From assembly GCF_004923315.1 (NCBI RefSeq), contig NZ_CP039648.1:586001-650000 (forward strand): a stretch of 64,000 bases of DNA, in the 5' to 3' direction. Shown piece after piece: positions 53,209 to 64,000 of the stretch; positions within the stretch are counted from its first letter, which is position 1, and each line of letters begins with the position of its first letter. A model generated the notes under the pieces. The model saw only the letters and a list, made by a program, of their open reading frames with translations, had not been told where the DNA came from and ran no database searches. Source of the stretch: Azospirillum sp. TSA2s. Its GTDB lineage: Bacteria > Pseudomonadota > Alphaproteobacteria > Azospirillales > Azospirillaceae. The position numbers and the translations under genes are program-made.

Positions 53209-56200
53209 TCAGGCGGAGGCGGCGATCCGCTCCAGCTTCGCCGGAATGCCCTGGCGCACGGCGGTCCCGGCGACCGGATCGACCCACACCGACGCCCCAG
53301 CGCGGGACGGATCGGCGATGCCGAGGTCGTTCAGGTTGATGCCCGCCCCGATCTCCGGCACCAAAGGCTGGCTGTGCCCGCCGATCTGGTGCGGACGGGC
53401 GCCATATTCGCGGTGGCCGAAGCCATGCTCCACCGCCAGCACACCGCGCATCACGCCATGGCGGACGATGGCGGTGGCCTCCCGCACCCCGCCGGGCGTG
53501 GCGATGCGGATGCGGTCGCCGGTCTCGATACCGAGACGACGGGCGTCTTCGGCGTTGATGCCGACCGGGTTTTCCGGATGCAGATGGCGCAGCCGCCCGG
53601 CGGCGATGGTGTAGGCGCTGACCAGCACCGATTTGGAGCTGACCAGATGGAAGGGCCATTCCTCCGCGGTGTGGTGCTTGTGGACCGGGCTGCCGTCGGC
53701 GAAGACCGGCTCCATCCAGGTGGCGGTGCCGGTCCAGCGCCGGCCGGTGATGCTGCTCTTCGCCGTTCCCACCGCCTCGATATAGACCTGCAGCGGCTTG
53801 AGGAACTTGTGGGCCGCCTTGTCGCCCTCGAAGCCTTCGGCCTGATTCTGGTAACGGCCGCCGCGCGCCAGAACATAGGCGACCTTGCGCCATTCCTCCG
53901 GCTTCAGCGTGGCCTGCAGCGCCGGCATCACCCGTTCGACGCCGGACAGGGCGATGTCGCGGTCGTCGGCGTCGGCAACCGGCTGCTTGCCGAGCCACGC
54001 GATGTTGGCGCCGCCGCGCAGATACCAGTCCTCCGGCCGGTCGAGCGGATGGAGCCTGCCGTCCATGTCGGCGATGGCGTCGGCGCCGAAGCCGGGCAGG
54101 CCCATCCGCTTGGCCAGCGCGATCAGGAAGGTCTCCATCTGGACATGCAGCCCGTCGGGCAGCGCCTGCGTGCGCGGCTCCACCACCGGCCAGCGCGCGG
54201 TGCTGGTCTTGGTCGGCACGCCGCCCCAGGGCGATGCCCAGCCCCAGGTCTCGTACAGCACGGTGTCGGGGACGATGTAGTCGGCGAAGGCGGAGGTTTC
54301 GTTGATGAACGGGTCGATCGAGACGATCAGCGGCAGAGTCTTGGGGTCCTTCAGCGCCGCCTCCGCCGCGGCCCGCACACCGGGGATGCCGTAGACCGGG
54401 TTGCTGTTCCACAGGAACAGGGCCTTCAGGCGATAGGGGTAACCGTCGGCAAGCCCGCTGGTCAGGTACTCGGTGGTCAGCTGCGGCGCAGCCGGATACC
54501 AGGGGGCCTTGGCCGGATAGGGCTTGCCGGCTGCCTTGTTGCGGGCGAACTCGCTGGATTTCTCGTATGGGACCGGGCGGCTGATCGCGGTGCCGGACGG
54601 CTTCACCGCGCCGGGGAAGCTGGCCAGCTTGTAACGCGGGCCGTCCTGCTCGTCCGGGAAACGGCCGCCGCCGAAGATGCTGCCGCCCTTCCAGTTCAGG
54701 TTGCCGATCAGCGTGTTCAGGGTGACGACGCCGAAGGCGTTGTAGAAGCCATTGCCGGCCATCATGCCGCCATGGGCGTTGGCGACCGCCTTCTTGCCAT
54801 GGCTGGTGAATTCACGCGCCAGTCCGGCGATGACGTCGGCGGGGATGCCGCAGGCGTCGGCATAGCCGCGCAGGTCCAGCCGCATCGCCTCCTCGCGCAG
54901 CAGGGTCAGGCTGGTCTTGACCGCGACCTCGCCGGCCGGCGTCGCCACCATGCCGTCATGGAACAGCATCGCCGGTCCGCCCAGCGCATCGTGCGCCACC
55001 GGCTTTCCTTCCGGATCGAGCGCGACGAAGGCGTCCTTCTCGCCATAGCGTTCCTTCTCGTCCAGCTCGATCCAGCCCATGTCGGAGGCGCGCAGCATCC
55101 GCCCCTCGCGCGGGTGGCCCTTCTGCCGGATCACCAGATGGGTGGCGTTGCACCAGCCGGCCTCGCCCGCCGCCGTGGCGGCCTTGGCGTTGGGCTGGGA
55201 CAGATAGCGGCTGTCGATGCGGTCGTTCTCGAACATCCAGCGCATGATGCCCATCACCAGCGCGCCGTCGGTGCCGGGACGGATCGGGATCCAGTTCGAC
55301 CGCTCCCCCGCAGCCCGGTTGTCGGCGTTGGTCAGCACCGGATCGACCACCACGTAATTCAGCACGCCATCGGTTCGAGCCTTGGCAACCAGCATGGCCT
55401 GCCGCTTGAACGGGTTGCCGGCGTTGGAGGGGGCGGTGCCGATGAACAGGACGAATTCGGCATTCTGCAGGTCGGGCTTGGCGTGCGGCATCGCCTTCAG
55501 GTCGCCGAACACCGCGCCCGAGCCGGAGCGATAGGCGCCACCGCAATAAGCGCCGTGGCCGGCAAAATTGATGGTGCCGAGCGCCTGGTTGAAGAAGCGC
55601 CGCACGAAGGGCTCCCGCCCATCATTGACGGAGGCGAGCAGCGCCACCTGGTTGACCTTCGGCCCCAGCTCGGGCGAGGCAGGGTCGATCGGCGTCTTCA
55701 GGTCGCGCAAGGCGCGCAGCCCCTCCACCGGGCCCTCGCCGAACAGGTCGCCGCCGTCGGCGATCTCCTCCACCAGCCTGTCGAAGGCAATCTGTTCCCA
55801 ACGGCCGGAGCCGCGCGGGCCGACCCGCTTCATCGGCGTGGTGATGCGGAAGGGGGAGGTCAGCATCTCCAGCGCCGCATTGCCGCGCCCGCAGGCGGTG
55901 GAGCGGCCCTGCAGTCCCTTCTCGTCCAGCCGCGACAGCGAGCGGAAGCTCTCCTCGATCGGCGTCGCATAGGGCAGGAATGGGTCGGTGGACAGCGGGC
56001 TATAGGGGTTGCCGGCCACCCGCAGCACGCGGTTCCGCTCCACATCCACCCGCACCCGGACGCCGCACAGCGTGGTGCAGCCCAGGCAGGCGACGTTGGC
56101 GACGATCTGGCCCGGCGTCGGCTCCACGGCGCCGGTCGCCGGGTCGATGCGGAATTCCGGCTTCGGCGCGTTGCCGCTGATGGTGTCGTCGGGCCGCTCG

Positions 56201-56316
56201 CCGGCCCAGGCGCCCTTGACCAGCTTGCGGCCGGTCTCGGAGAAGCCGCCGGCGAAGGCGGCCAGCGCGCCGCCCGCAGCGGTGGTGGTCAGGATGTGGC
56301 GACGGGTGATGGACAT
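53209..56316 (-). CDS. ttrA: Tetrathionate reductase molybdopterin subunit TtrA
   Basis: 1035 residues, about the size of known TtrA. A twin-arginine signal (SITRRHILTTTAAGG) directs export. The N-terminal [4Fe-4S] site is CLGCTTLCGVRVRV with a fourth cysteine in RSTACGRGN. The probable Mo-ligating cysteine lies in GAYCGGAYRSGSGAVFGD. The catalytic subunit reduces tetrathionate to thiosulfate in the periplasm. I use the ATG at 56316 (GGAG 8 bases upstream) rather than the GTG three codons earlier. It is last in the ttrBCA run. Confidence 0.9.
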   Translation of the reverse strand: MSITRRHILTTTAAGGALAAFAGGFSETGRKLVKGAWAGERPDDTISGNAPKPEFRIDPATGAVEPTPGQIVANVACLGCTTLCGVRVRVDVERNRVLRVAGNPYSPLSTDPFLPYATPIEESFRSLSRLDEKGLQGRSTACGRGNAALEMLTSPFRITTPMKRVGPRGSGRWEQIAFDRLVEEIADGGDLFGEGPVEGLRALRDLKTPIDPASPELGPKVNQVALLASVNDGREPFVRRFFNQALGTINFAGHGAYCGGAYRSGSGAVFGDLKAMPHAKPDLQNAEFVLFIGTAPSNAGNPFKRQAMLVAKARTDGVLNYVVVDPVLTNADNRAAGERSNWIPIRPGTDGALVMGIMRWMFENDRIDSRYLSQPNAKAATAAGEAGWCNATHLVIRQKGHPREGRMLRASDMGWIELDEKERYGEKDAFVALDPEGKPVAHDALGGPAMLFHDGMVATPAGEVAVKTSLTLLREEAMRLDLRGYADACGIPADVIAGLAREFTSHGKKAVANAHGGMMAGNGFYNAFGVVTLNTLIGNLNWKGGSIFGGGRFPDEQDGPRYKLASFPGAVKPSGTAISRPVPYEKSSEFARNKAAGKPYPAKAPWYPAAPQLTTEYLTSGLADGYPYRLKALFLWNSNPVYGIPGVRAAAEAALKDPKTLPLIVSIDPFINETSAFADYIVPDTVLYETWGWASPWGGVPTKTSTARWPVVEPRTQALPDGLHVQMETFLIALAKRMGLPGFGADAIADMDGRLHPLDRPEDWYLRGGANIAWLGKQPVADADDRDIALSGVERVMPALQATLKPEEWRKVAYVLARGGRYQNQAEGFEGDKAAHKFLKPLQVYIEAVGTAKSSITGRRWTGTATWMEPVFADGSPVHKHHTAEEWPFHLVSSKSVLVSAYTIAAGRLRHLHPENPVGINAEDARRLGIETGDRIRIATPGGVREATAIVRHGVMRGVLAVEHGFGHREYGARPHQIGGHSQPLVPEIGAGINLNDLGIADPSRAGASVWVDPVAGTAVRQGIPAKLERIAASA

Positions 56317-56362
56317 GGTGGACACTCCGGTCTTCGCGAGCGGGGCTCAAGCGCGGATTGGA

Positions 56363-57478
56363 TTATTCGGCAGGGATCAAGCTTGCCGTACGGGCGGCAG
56401 CGGGAGTCGAGGACACCGGCAGCAGCGCCGTCATCAGGATCAGCAGGAACAGCCACAGCCCCGCGGTGCCGACGATGCCCATCAGCCCGTCCGGGCCGGC
56501 CGGCAGCGCGTACTCGTAGAAGCCCGCCCCGGTCTTAGGCACCGACTGGCCGCCGATGAACACGGTCCAGCGGAACATCCAGGCGCTGTGCACGGCGATC
56601 AGCCCGGTCAGCAGCCCGGTCCCGGCCGGCCGGGCGACGGCGATGACGAAGGGCACCACCGTCGCGGCGACCGACCACACGGCGGTCACCCGCCACGCCT
56701 CCGACCCGGCCACGCTGTTCAGCGCCGCCGCATGCCCGGCATCCAGCCCCGACAGGCCAAGCGCCAGCCACAGCCCGCCGCACAGCATCACCACGGCCAG
56801 CACGGCGGCGAGCAGCCGGTTGCCCAGCACCTCCACCCCACGGTCGGTGGTGCCGACGACGCGGTTGAGGATCAGCACCAGCCCGACGGCGCCGGCCAGC
56901 GCGGTGGTCAGGAACTGCACCGGCAGGAAGGGCGTGTGCCACAGCGGCCGGGCCTTGACCACCGCCACCTCGACGCCGGTGTAGAGCGCGACCAGCGCCG
57001 CCCCGGCCAGCACGAACAGCCCGGCGGCCCGGATCAGCCGGTCGTCGCGGCCACCGCCCAGCGCCGCCAGCCGGTACAGCCCGGCCAGCCGGCTGTCGAC
57101 CCGGCCATGCGCCTGCAGTTCCTCGCGCAGGCAGGCCCAGCCATAGACCAGCAGGCCGCCGATGTAGAGCGGGATGAACAGCGATCCCCACCACATCCAG
57201 GAGGTCGGCCGGAACACCACGTAGAAATGCCAGAAGCGGCCGGGCTGGTGCAGGTCGGACAGGAGCGCCACCGGCGCCGCCAGCCCGCAGGTCAGCGCCA
57301 CGATCAAGGCGAGCCGCCCCAGCGGGCGCCAGCCGTCATGGGCGAAGGCGTAGCCGGGCAGGCTGAGCAGCAGGCCGCCGACCGACAGGCCGATCAGGAA
57401 GAAATACTGCACGGCCCAGGGAAGCCACGCGACCTCGCGGGTCACGTTGATGACTTCGACGATGTGCGTGTCCATCAT
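56363..57478 (-). CDS. ttrC: Tetrathionate reductase membrane subunit TtrC (NrfD-like)
   Basis: About 371 residues with eight to nine membrane helices. The NrfD-type opening is WLPWAVQYFFLIGLSVGGLLLSL, and LLSDLHQPGRFWHFYVVFRPTSWMWWGSLF is a characteristic family stretch for quinol oxidation subunits. It passes electrons from quinol to TtrB. The start overlaps the ttrB stop (ATGA), with GGAAGGAG upstream; a second in-frame ATG follows immediately. Confidence 0.9.
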   Translation of the reverse strand: MMDTHIVEVINVTREVAWLPWAVQYFFLIGLSVGGLLLSLPGYAFAHDGWRPLGRLALIVALTCGLAAPVALLSDLHQPGRFWHFYVVFRPTSWMWWGSLFIPLYIGGLLVYGWACLREELQAHGRVDSRLAGLYRLAALGGGRDDRLIRAAGLFVLAGAALVALYTGVEVAVVKARPLWHTPFLPVQFLTTALAGAVGLVLILNRVVGTTDRGVEVLGNRLLAAVLAVVMLCGGLWLALGLSGLDAGHAAALNSVAGSEAWRVTAVWSVAATVVPFVIAVARPAGTGLLTGLIAVHSAWMFRWTVFIGGQSVPKTGAGFYEYALPAGPDGLMGIVGTAGLWLFLLILMTALLPVSSTPAAARTASLIPAE

Positions 57479-58209
57479 GCATGCTCCTTCCCGGCTTGCG
57501 GCGCCGGCCGCCACAGGGTCCGCGTGCCGTCCACCTTGCCCTGCATCTTCGGATCGAGGCCGATGTAGAAGACCCGCGGCTGGGTCCCCATCTCGGGCTT
57601 CAGCACCTTGGGGTTCTGCTCGCGCACCAGCTTCGACACCGTGCTGTCGGGGTCCTTCAGGTCACCGAAGATGCGGGCGCCGCCGACGCAGGTCTCGACG
57701 CAGGCGGGCAGCAGCCCGGCCTCCACGCGATGGACGCAGAAGGTGCATTTGTCGGCGGTCTGGGTTTCGTGATTGATGAAGCGGGCGTCGTAGGGGCAGG
57801 CCTGGACGCAATAGGCGCAGCCGACGCACACTGAATTGTCGACCACCACGATGCCGTCCCGCCGCTGATAGGTGGCGCCGGTCGGGCAGACCGGGATGCA
57901 GGGCGGATCCTCGCAATGGTTGCACAGGCGCGGCAGCATGTAGGAGCCGGCCTTGCCCTGCTCCGTCACCTCGTAGGTGGAGACGATGGTGCGGAAACTG
58001 TTTTCCGGAACGTCGTTCTCCATGATGCAGGCGATGGTGCAGGCTTGGCAGCCGACGCATTTGCGCACATCGACCACCATGGCCCAGCGGTGCGCCGCGT
58101 CATCGGTTGCCGTGACGGCACCGGCGTCAGCGGGTACGGCTGCCAGCGTGGCGGCGCCGACGGTCGCGGCCCCGGCGCCCAGGCAGAAGTTGCGTCGTGA
58201 TCGGTCCAT
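57475..58209 (-). CDS. ttrB: Tetrathionate reductase iron-sulfur subunit TtrB
   Basis: 244 residues. The N-terminus is a Tat-like signal (DRSRRNFCLGAGAATVG). Four cysteine groups for four [4Fe-4S] clusters follow: CVGCQACTIAC, CNHCEDPPCIPVCP, CVGCAYCVQACP and CTFCVHRVEAGLLPACVETC. This is the DmsB/NrfC/TtrB pattern. It carries electrons from TtrC to TtrA. The ATG at 58209 has GGGAG 8 bases upstream. Confidence 0.92.
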   Translation of the reverse strand: MDRSRRNFCLGAGAATVGAATLAAVPADAGAVTATDDAAHRWAMVVDVRKCVGCQACTIACIMENDVPENSFRTIVSTYEVTEQGKAGSYMLPRLCNHCEDPPCIPVCPTGATYQRRDGIVVVDNSVCVGCAYCVQACPYDARFINHETQTADKCTFCVHRVEAGLLPACVETCVGGARIFGDLKDPDSTVSKLVREQNPKVLKPEMGTQPRVFYIGLDPKMQGKVDGTRTLWRPAPQAGKEHA

Positions 58210-58299
58210 GGCAGGCTCTCCCGGCACCCATTCCCAGCCCGCAAAACATGCGGGCCGATCTCAGGGCCAAGGATAGCCGGGGGCACGGCGGCGCCCCAT

Positions 58300-58315
58300 T
58301 GTGGTCATCCCCACA
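58300..58315. promoter_or_regulatory. Inverted repeat upstream of ttrBCA
   Basis: TGTGG-tcatcc-CCACA lies about 91 bases before ttrB in the 205-base gap after ttrR. It is a candidate TtrR or promoter-linked site, supported only by symmetry and position. Confidence 0.3.
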
Positions 58316-58414
58316 CTTCTTAGGGTTTTCCCCCGCGACGCCAAGCCGCAGGCTGCTATCTGTCTGCCGATCGGATTCACGCTTCGAACCGGGTCCGGTT
58401 CTGCGCGATCCGAT

Positions 58415-59053
58415 CTATTCCGCTTCCAGCAGAAGCCGGGTCAGGTCCGCGACCGACGACACCTCCAACTTGTCCATCACGTTGTGGCGGTGGACCTCGA
58501 CCGTCTTCATCGACAGGTTGATCTCGGCGGCGATGACCTTGTTGGGCTTTCCGGCGACCACCAGCGCCGCCACCTGCCGTTCGCGCGGGGTCAGCCGGCC
58601 GATCAGCGCGCGGACGGAACGCTTGCGCTCCGCCGCCTCCCAGGCGCGGCGGGACTTCTCCAGCGCCTCGTGCACGCGGTCGAGCAGAAGCTGATCGTTG
58701 AAGGGCTTTTCGATGAAATCGACCGCCCCCGCCCGCAGTGCCCGCACCGCCATCGGCACATCGGCATGGCCGGTGACCACCACCACCGAAAGCAACGATC
58801 CCGCCCGCGCAAGTGTGTCCTGCAATTCCAGCCCGCTCATCCCCGGCATGCGGACATCGGTGACGAGGCAGCCCGGCCGGTCGGGCTTGAACGCGCGCAG
58901 GAATTCCTCCGCCGAGGCGAAGCTCTGCACCGCCAACCCCAGCGAGCCGATCAGCCAGCCCAGCGAATGACGCATCGCCGGATCGTCGTCCACCACATAG
59001 ACGGTGCGTGGCGGGGCCGAACTCTCCGCATCATGACTGGCTCCATTACTCAT
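58415..59053 (-). CDS. ttrR: Tetrathionate response regulator TtrR (FixJ/LuxR type)
   Basis: 212 residues. The receiver domain has Asp66 in CLVTDVRMPGMSG and the switch lysine in DFIEKPFND. The C-terminal LuxR-type helix-turn-helix is LTPRERQVAALVVAGKPNKVIA then AEINLSMKTVEVHRHNVMDKL. It should activate ttrBCA when phosphorylated by TtrS. The ATG at 59053 overlaps the ttrS stop by 4 bases. Confidence 0.9.
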   Translation of the reverse strand: MSNGASHDAESSAPPRTVYVVDDDPAMRHSLGWLIGSLGLAVQSFASAEEFLRAFKPDRPGCLVTDVRMPGMSGLELQDTLARAGSLLSVVVVTGHADVPMAVRALRAGAVDFIEKPFNDQLLLDRVHEALEKSRRAWEAAERKRSVRALIGRLTPRERQVAALVVAGKPNKVIAAEINLSMKTVEVHRHNVMDKLEVSSVADLTRLLLEAE

Positions 59054-60858
59054 GGGGTCTCTTGCTCCTGTGCCGCCGGCAGGACGAAGCGCATCTCCAC
59101 GCCCCCGCCGGGATTGTCCGCGGCCCATAGATGGCCGCCATGGGATTCCAGGATGGTCCGGCAGATCGACAGGCCGAGGCCCATCCCCTCCGGCTTGGTG
59201 GTGAAGAAGGGGTCGAACAGCCGCTCCCGCGCCTCCGCGCTCAGGCCGTGGCCGCGGTCGGCGACCGTTACCCTTACCCGCCCCTCGCCGTCTGGTCCGG
59301 TGTGCACGGTGATCCCGTCGGCTGGCGGGCAGCCCTCCATCGCATCCAGCCCGTTCTTCATCAGGTTGAGGACGACCTGCTCGATCTGCACCGCGTCGGC
59401 CGCCACCCGAGGAAGTCCCTCAGCCAGATCGAGCGTCACCGCGATACCGGCGCTGCGCGCCCGGTCGGCGCACAGGGCGGCGGCGGCGCGAACGGCGTCG
59501 TTGATGTCGACCGGCTCGATCTGGGGCGCGCGCTTGCGCACGAAGTTGCGGATACGGGCGATGATGTGGGCGGCACGGTCGGCCTGATCGGCGATGGCGC
59601 GGGTGGCGTCCGCCAGTTCGGCGGGCCGGCCGGTCCCGGCCTCCAGCCGGCGGGTGCAGCCGCGCGCATAGTTGGCGATGGCACCCAGCGGCTGGTTCAG
59701 CTCATGCGCGAGGTTGCTGGCCATTTCGCCCAGGATCGACAGGCGGGCGACATGGTCGATTTCGCGCTGGCGTTCGCGGGCATTCTCCTCGGCACGGCGG
59801 CGCTCCGCCATTTCGCGGAGGAGATCACGATTGACCGCTCTCAGTTCGGCGGTACGGACCTTGATCAGATGCTCCACCCGCAGCGAATGGGCCGCCCACC
59901 ACACCAGGGCCAACGCCGCAAGCGCCAGCCAGTGCCAGTTCTCGCGCGCCAGGTCGACCAGCGAAACGTCGCGCAGCGACCGGTAGGGACCGATGCGCAG
60001 GGAGCGGAACAGGGCATGGACCGGCTGGTAATCGCGCGGCACTGCCCAACCCTGGTAACCGCCGGCCTTTGCCGCGGGATGGTCCGGCGGCATCTGGAAC
60101 AGGGCGACCACCGCCTGCTTCGCCAGTTCCTCCGGCGTGCCGGCGAGGCGGGCCAGCGGCCAATCGGGATAGAGGTCGGTGGAATGGGCGCAGGCGAAAT
60201 CCGGCGCGGTCCGGGGAGCGAGGACGCGGAAGGCCGCCGGGTCGATCCGCCCCTCCGCCGCCAACTCCTCCAGCACGCAGGCGCGCAGCACGCCGGCATC
60301 CACCGTCCCATCGCGCACGGCGAAGGCGACGCGGTCCACCGGGAAACCGGAAAAGCGCAGGTCCTTCAGATCGCGAAAGGGATCGACACCGGCATCCAGC
60401 AGTTCCCCCCAGGCAATCTGGAAACCACCGAAGGCATCGGGGTCGATGGCCATCAGCGTCCGCCCACGGAGGTCGCGCAGCGCCGTCAGGTCGTGGCGGT
60501 CGGCGCGCACGACTATGGCCGAGCCGATGGCATTGCCGAAGGACCGCCCGGACTGCAGGGTGGCGATGCGGGTGACGCCGTACCGCGCCTCCAGATCGAC
60601 ATAGTTGCCGGTGTTGGTCAGGATCAGGTCCACCGTGCGATTCTGCACGGCGGCGTCCATCCCGGCGAGGTCGAGCGCCACCATCTCCGCCCCGCGGCCG
60701 GGGAAATGGTCGCCGAGATAGCGGATCGTCGGTTCCCACACCGCCGCCGCATGCTCCTCCCCCCGATAGGCGAGCACGCCGACGCGGACCGGCGGCTCGG
60801 CAGCCCATCCGTGCGACGACAGCAGCAGCAGGAAAACGAACAGCAGTCGGGCGATCAT
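59050..60858 (-). CDS. ttrS: Tetrathionate sensor histidine kinase TtrS
   Basis: About 602 residues. A signal sequence (MIARLLFVFLLLLSSHGWA) is followed by a periplasmic phosphonate-binding-protein-like sensor (VRVGVLAYRGEEHAAAVWEP, DLILTNTGNYVDLEARYGV), one membrane helix near residue 310, and the kinase core. His385 is the phosphorylation site in NLAHELNQPLGAIANYA. The ATPase boxes are LMKNGLDAMEG, DRGHGLS and GMGLGLSICRTIL. This layout is that of Salmonella TtrS. The start lacks a clear ribosome binding site, so the N-terminus is chosen from the signal peptide. Confidence 0.9.
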   Translation of the reverse strand: MIARLLFVFLLLLSSHGWAAEPPVRVGVLAYRGEEHAAAVWEPTIRYLGDHFPGRGAEMVALDLAGMDAAVQNRTVDLILTNTGNYVDLEARYGVTRIATLQSGRSFGNAIGSAIVVRADRHDLTALRDLRGRTLMAIDPDAFGGFQIAWGELLDAGVDPFRDLKDLRFSGFPVDRVAFAVRDGTVDAGVLRACVLEELAAEGRIDPAAFRVLAPRTAPDFACAHSTDLYPDWPLARLAGTPEELAKQAVVALFQMPPDHPAAKAGGYQGWAVPRDYQPVHALFRSLRIGPYRSLRDVSLVDLARENWHWLALAALALVWWAAHSLRVEHLIKVRTAELRAVNRDLLREMAERRRAEENARERQREIDHVARLSILGEMASNLAHELNQPLGAIANYARGCTRRLEAGTGRPAELADATRAIADQADRAAHIIARIRNFVRKRAPQIEPVDINDAVRAAAALCADRARSAGIAVTLDLAEGLPRVAADAVQIEQVVLNLMKNGLDAMEGCPPADGITVHTGPDGEGRVRVTVADRGHGLSAEARERLFDPFFTTKPEGMGLGLSICRTILESHGGHLWAADNPGGGVEMRFVLPAAQEQETP

Positions 60859-61057
60859 GGCGGCTGATCTTGCCAGGGGAGCCAGCCCTTTAGCGCGTCC
60901 GCCGCCCCGGCACAAGACGGCGCGTCCTGGACATATGCACCGCGGAAGGGCGATCGCGACCAGACCGCTCCACACTGTGCCGGCGGCATCGCGCTCCGAG
61001 CTCACGGACCGTTTGTGCCGATGGCGCGTTATTGAATACAGCAACAGGGAGACAGAC

Positions 61058-61477
61058 ATGGCCGAGGCCAACATCAACGACCGGGCAAGCTTCGAACGGG
61101 CCTACGACCGGCATTCCTTCGAACAGGATGCGGCAATGAATGCGCGTAGCGACACGACGGTCGTTCACGGCGTGACCATCCTCTCCGCCCCGGATGCCGA
61201 AGGACGGGTCGAACTGTCCCGTATCTCTCAGCATGTGGGGGAGGGAAACCCGGAAGGCGATCCCGTCTTCGTCGCTGCCTTTCGGCTTCACGACACTGCC
61301 GCCGATACCGCCAGCACCTACGCGAGTTCGGTCGAGCCGGTTGCCGCAGCACGGGGCGATGCCACCGACGACTATAGGGCCTTCATCGACCAGCTTCTGG
61401 ACACGGCAAGGAACGCCCAGTTCAAGCCCGATATCGGCCGAGGCGAGGAGCGGCTGAAAGGCTTTCACGGCGGATGA
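61058..61477 (+). CDS. Hypothetical protein
   Basis: 139 residues, acidic, soluble, without signal or membrane segment (MAEANINDRASFERAYDRHS, VVHGVTILSAPDAEGRVELSRI). CAGGGAGACAG precedes the ATG, and a strong hairpin follows the stop, so the gene looks real. It is divergent from ttrS (199 bases) and convergent with the rRNA operon. No family is recognised. Confidence 0.68.
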   Translation: MAEANINDRASFERAYDRHSFEQDAAMNARSDTTVVHGVTILSAPDAEGRVELSRISQHVGEGNPEGDPVFVAAFRLHDTAADTASTYASSVEPVAAARGDATDDYRAFIDQLLDTARNAQFKPDIGRGEERLKGFHGG

Positions 61478-61499
61478 GCATCTGCGGAGTTCCAAACGC

Positions 61500-61535
61500 C
61501 GAAACGCCCCGGCTCTGATGAACCGGGGCGTTTCG
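61500..61535. terminator. Bidirectional hairpin between the hypothetical gene and the rRNA operon
   Basis: CGAAACGCCCCGG-ctctgatgaa-CCGGGGCGTTTCG, a perfect 13-base-pair stem. It lies 60 bases beyond the 5S gene in the rRNA direction and 22 bases after the stop of the plus-strand gene, so it may serve both. There is no clear T-tract. Confidence 0.65.
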
Positions 61536-61594
61536 ATGTGGTGTGACGATGCAAGCTTATGCTTTGTGATTGAGCGTCTCTTGAGCCTGAGTGA

Positions 61595-61709
61595 CCTGGC
61601 GGCGACCTACTCTCCCACGTCTTAAGACGCAGTACCATTGGCGCGGAGGCTTTTCACGGCCGAGTTCGGGATGGGATCGGGTGTTTGACACCTCGCCATG
61701 ACCACCAGG
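61595..61709 (-). rRNA. rrf: 5S ribosomal RNA
   Basis: The minus strand reads CCTGGTGGTCATGGCGAGG at the 5' end, CCGATCCCATCCCGAACTCGG in the middle and GGGAGAGTAGGTCGCCGCCAGG at the 3' end, the standard 5S pattern. About 115 bases. It is the last gene of the rRNA operon; no tRNA lies between it and the terminator at 61500. Confidence 0.95.
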
Positions 61710-61856
61710 TCACCAAGGCTCAAGACCGACGCGTCTTCCGAAGCGCTAAGCTTGTTCAGTGCAAGTGAGGTGAGGATGTATCGAACGGCGGTGCGCTGGT
61801 CAAGCACTGCTCTCAAGCAGGCTTGCTGCTGCGCATGGCGCGGTTGTGTGGGGGTG

Positions 61857-64000
<2,144 letters not shown>

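Noticed and set aside
52672..56538. 1288-codon open frame on the plus strand
   Set aside because: It lies antisense to ttrA, which has a full set of catalytic motifs. The frame is a high-GC shadow rich in Arg, Gly, Asp and His without recognisable domains.
59050..60858. TtrS sensor domain as a phosphonate ABC transporter binding protein gene
   Set aside because: The binding-protein-like domain is in frame with a membrane helix and a full histidine kinase, and it is followed by ttrR, so it is a sensor domain.
61710..61856. tRNA in the 23S-5S spacer or after 5S
   Set aside because: Neither the 147-base spacer nor 61536-61594 folds or reads as a tRNA.

Overview
The window is high-GC bacterial DNA, densely coded on both strands, with many ATGA start/stop overlaps. 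Gene content suggests an alphaproteobacterium of the Rhodospirillales, most likely Azospirillum or a close relative: a group 1 uptake hydrogenase locus with a regulatory hydrogenase, hybrid PAS kinases, a globin-coupled chemoreceptor, TRAP transport and tetrathionate respiration. The species call is inference from gene content only. No insertion sequence, CRISPR array, phage block or tRNA was seen.

Layout. 1-8130: an imelysin gene running off the left edge with Fur-like boxes, a PLP-dependent trans-sulfuration enzyme, a PAS hybrid histidine kinase, an AbrB-type membrane protein, a globin-coupled chemoreceptor and a TetR regulator. 8355-12179: an acyl-CoA synthetase/acyl-CoA dehydrogenase pair and a DUF4126-type membrane protein. 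12204-19920: an aldehyde dehydrogenase divergent from a tightly coupled run of two CrtI-fold desaturase/oxidases, an acyltransferase, a glycosyltransferase and a sulfotransferase. This parts list resembles the staphyloxanthin pathway without its synthase. 19925-25368: mazG, a short compositionally different stretch with an unrecognised ORF, and a marR-aaeA-aaeB-DUF1656 efflux locus.

25413-42508 is the hydrogenase region. It holds the H2 sensor (hupT, hupU, hupV), a 1-kb interval with two candidate microproteins, maturation genes (hupD, F, G, H, a rubredoxin-HupJ fusion, hypA), the NtrC-type activator hupR and hupE. A sigma-54 promoter then precedes the structural operon hupS-hupL-hupC, followed by a small unknown gene and hypF on the other strand. 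HupS carries all six cysteines of the O2-tolerant proximal cluster. The inferred circuit is: HupUV senses H2, controls HupT phosphorylation of HupR, and HupR acts on sigma-54 RNA polymerase at hupS. hypB, C, D and E and hupK are not in the window.

42659-50826 holds a small hydrophilic protein gene, a SulP transporter, a type III polyketide synthase with an ICMT-type methyltransferase and an SDR, and a DctPQM TRAP transporter. 50869-51091 is a self-contained small transcription unit (promoter, very strong Shine-Dalgarno, 26-codon ORF, terminator). 51115-60858, all on the minus strand, holds a dehydrogenase remnant, a pyruvate-oxidase-like TPP enzyme and a complete tetrathionate reductase locus (ttrS-ttrR-ttrB-ttrC-ttrA in transcription order). 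The right end, after one hypothetical gene and a strong terminator, is the 3' part of an rRNA operon on the minus strand (5S and most of 23S, which runs off the edge).
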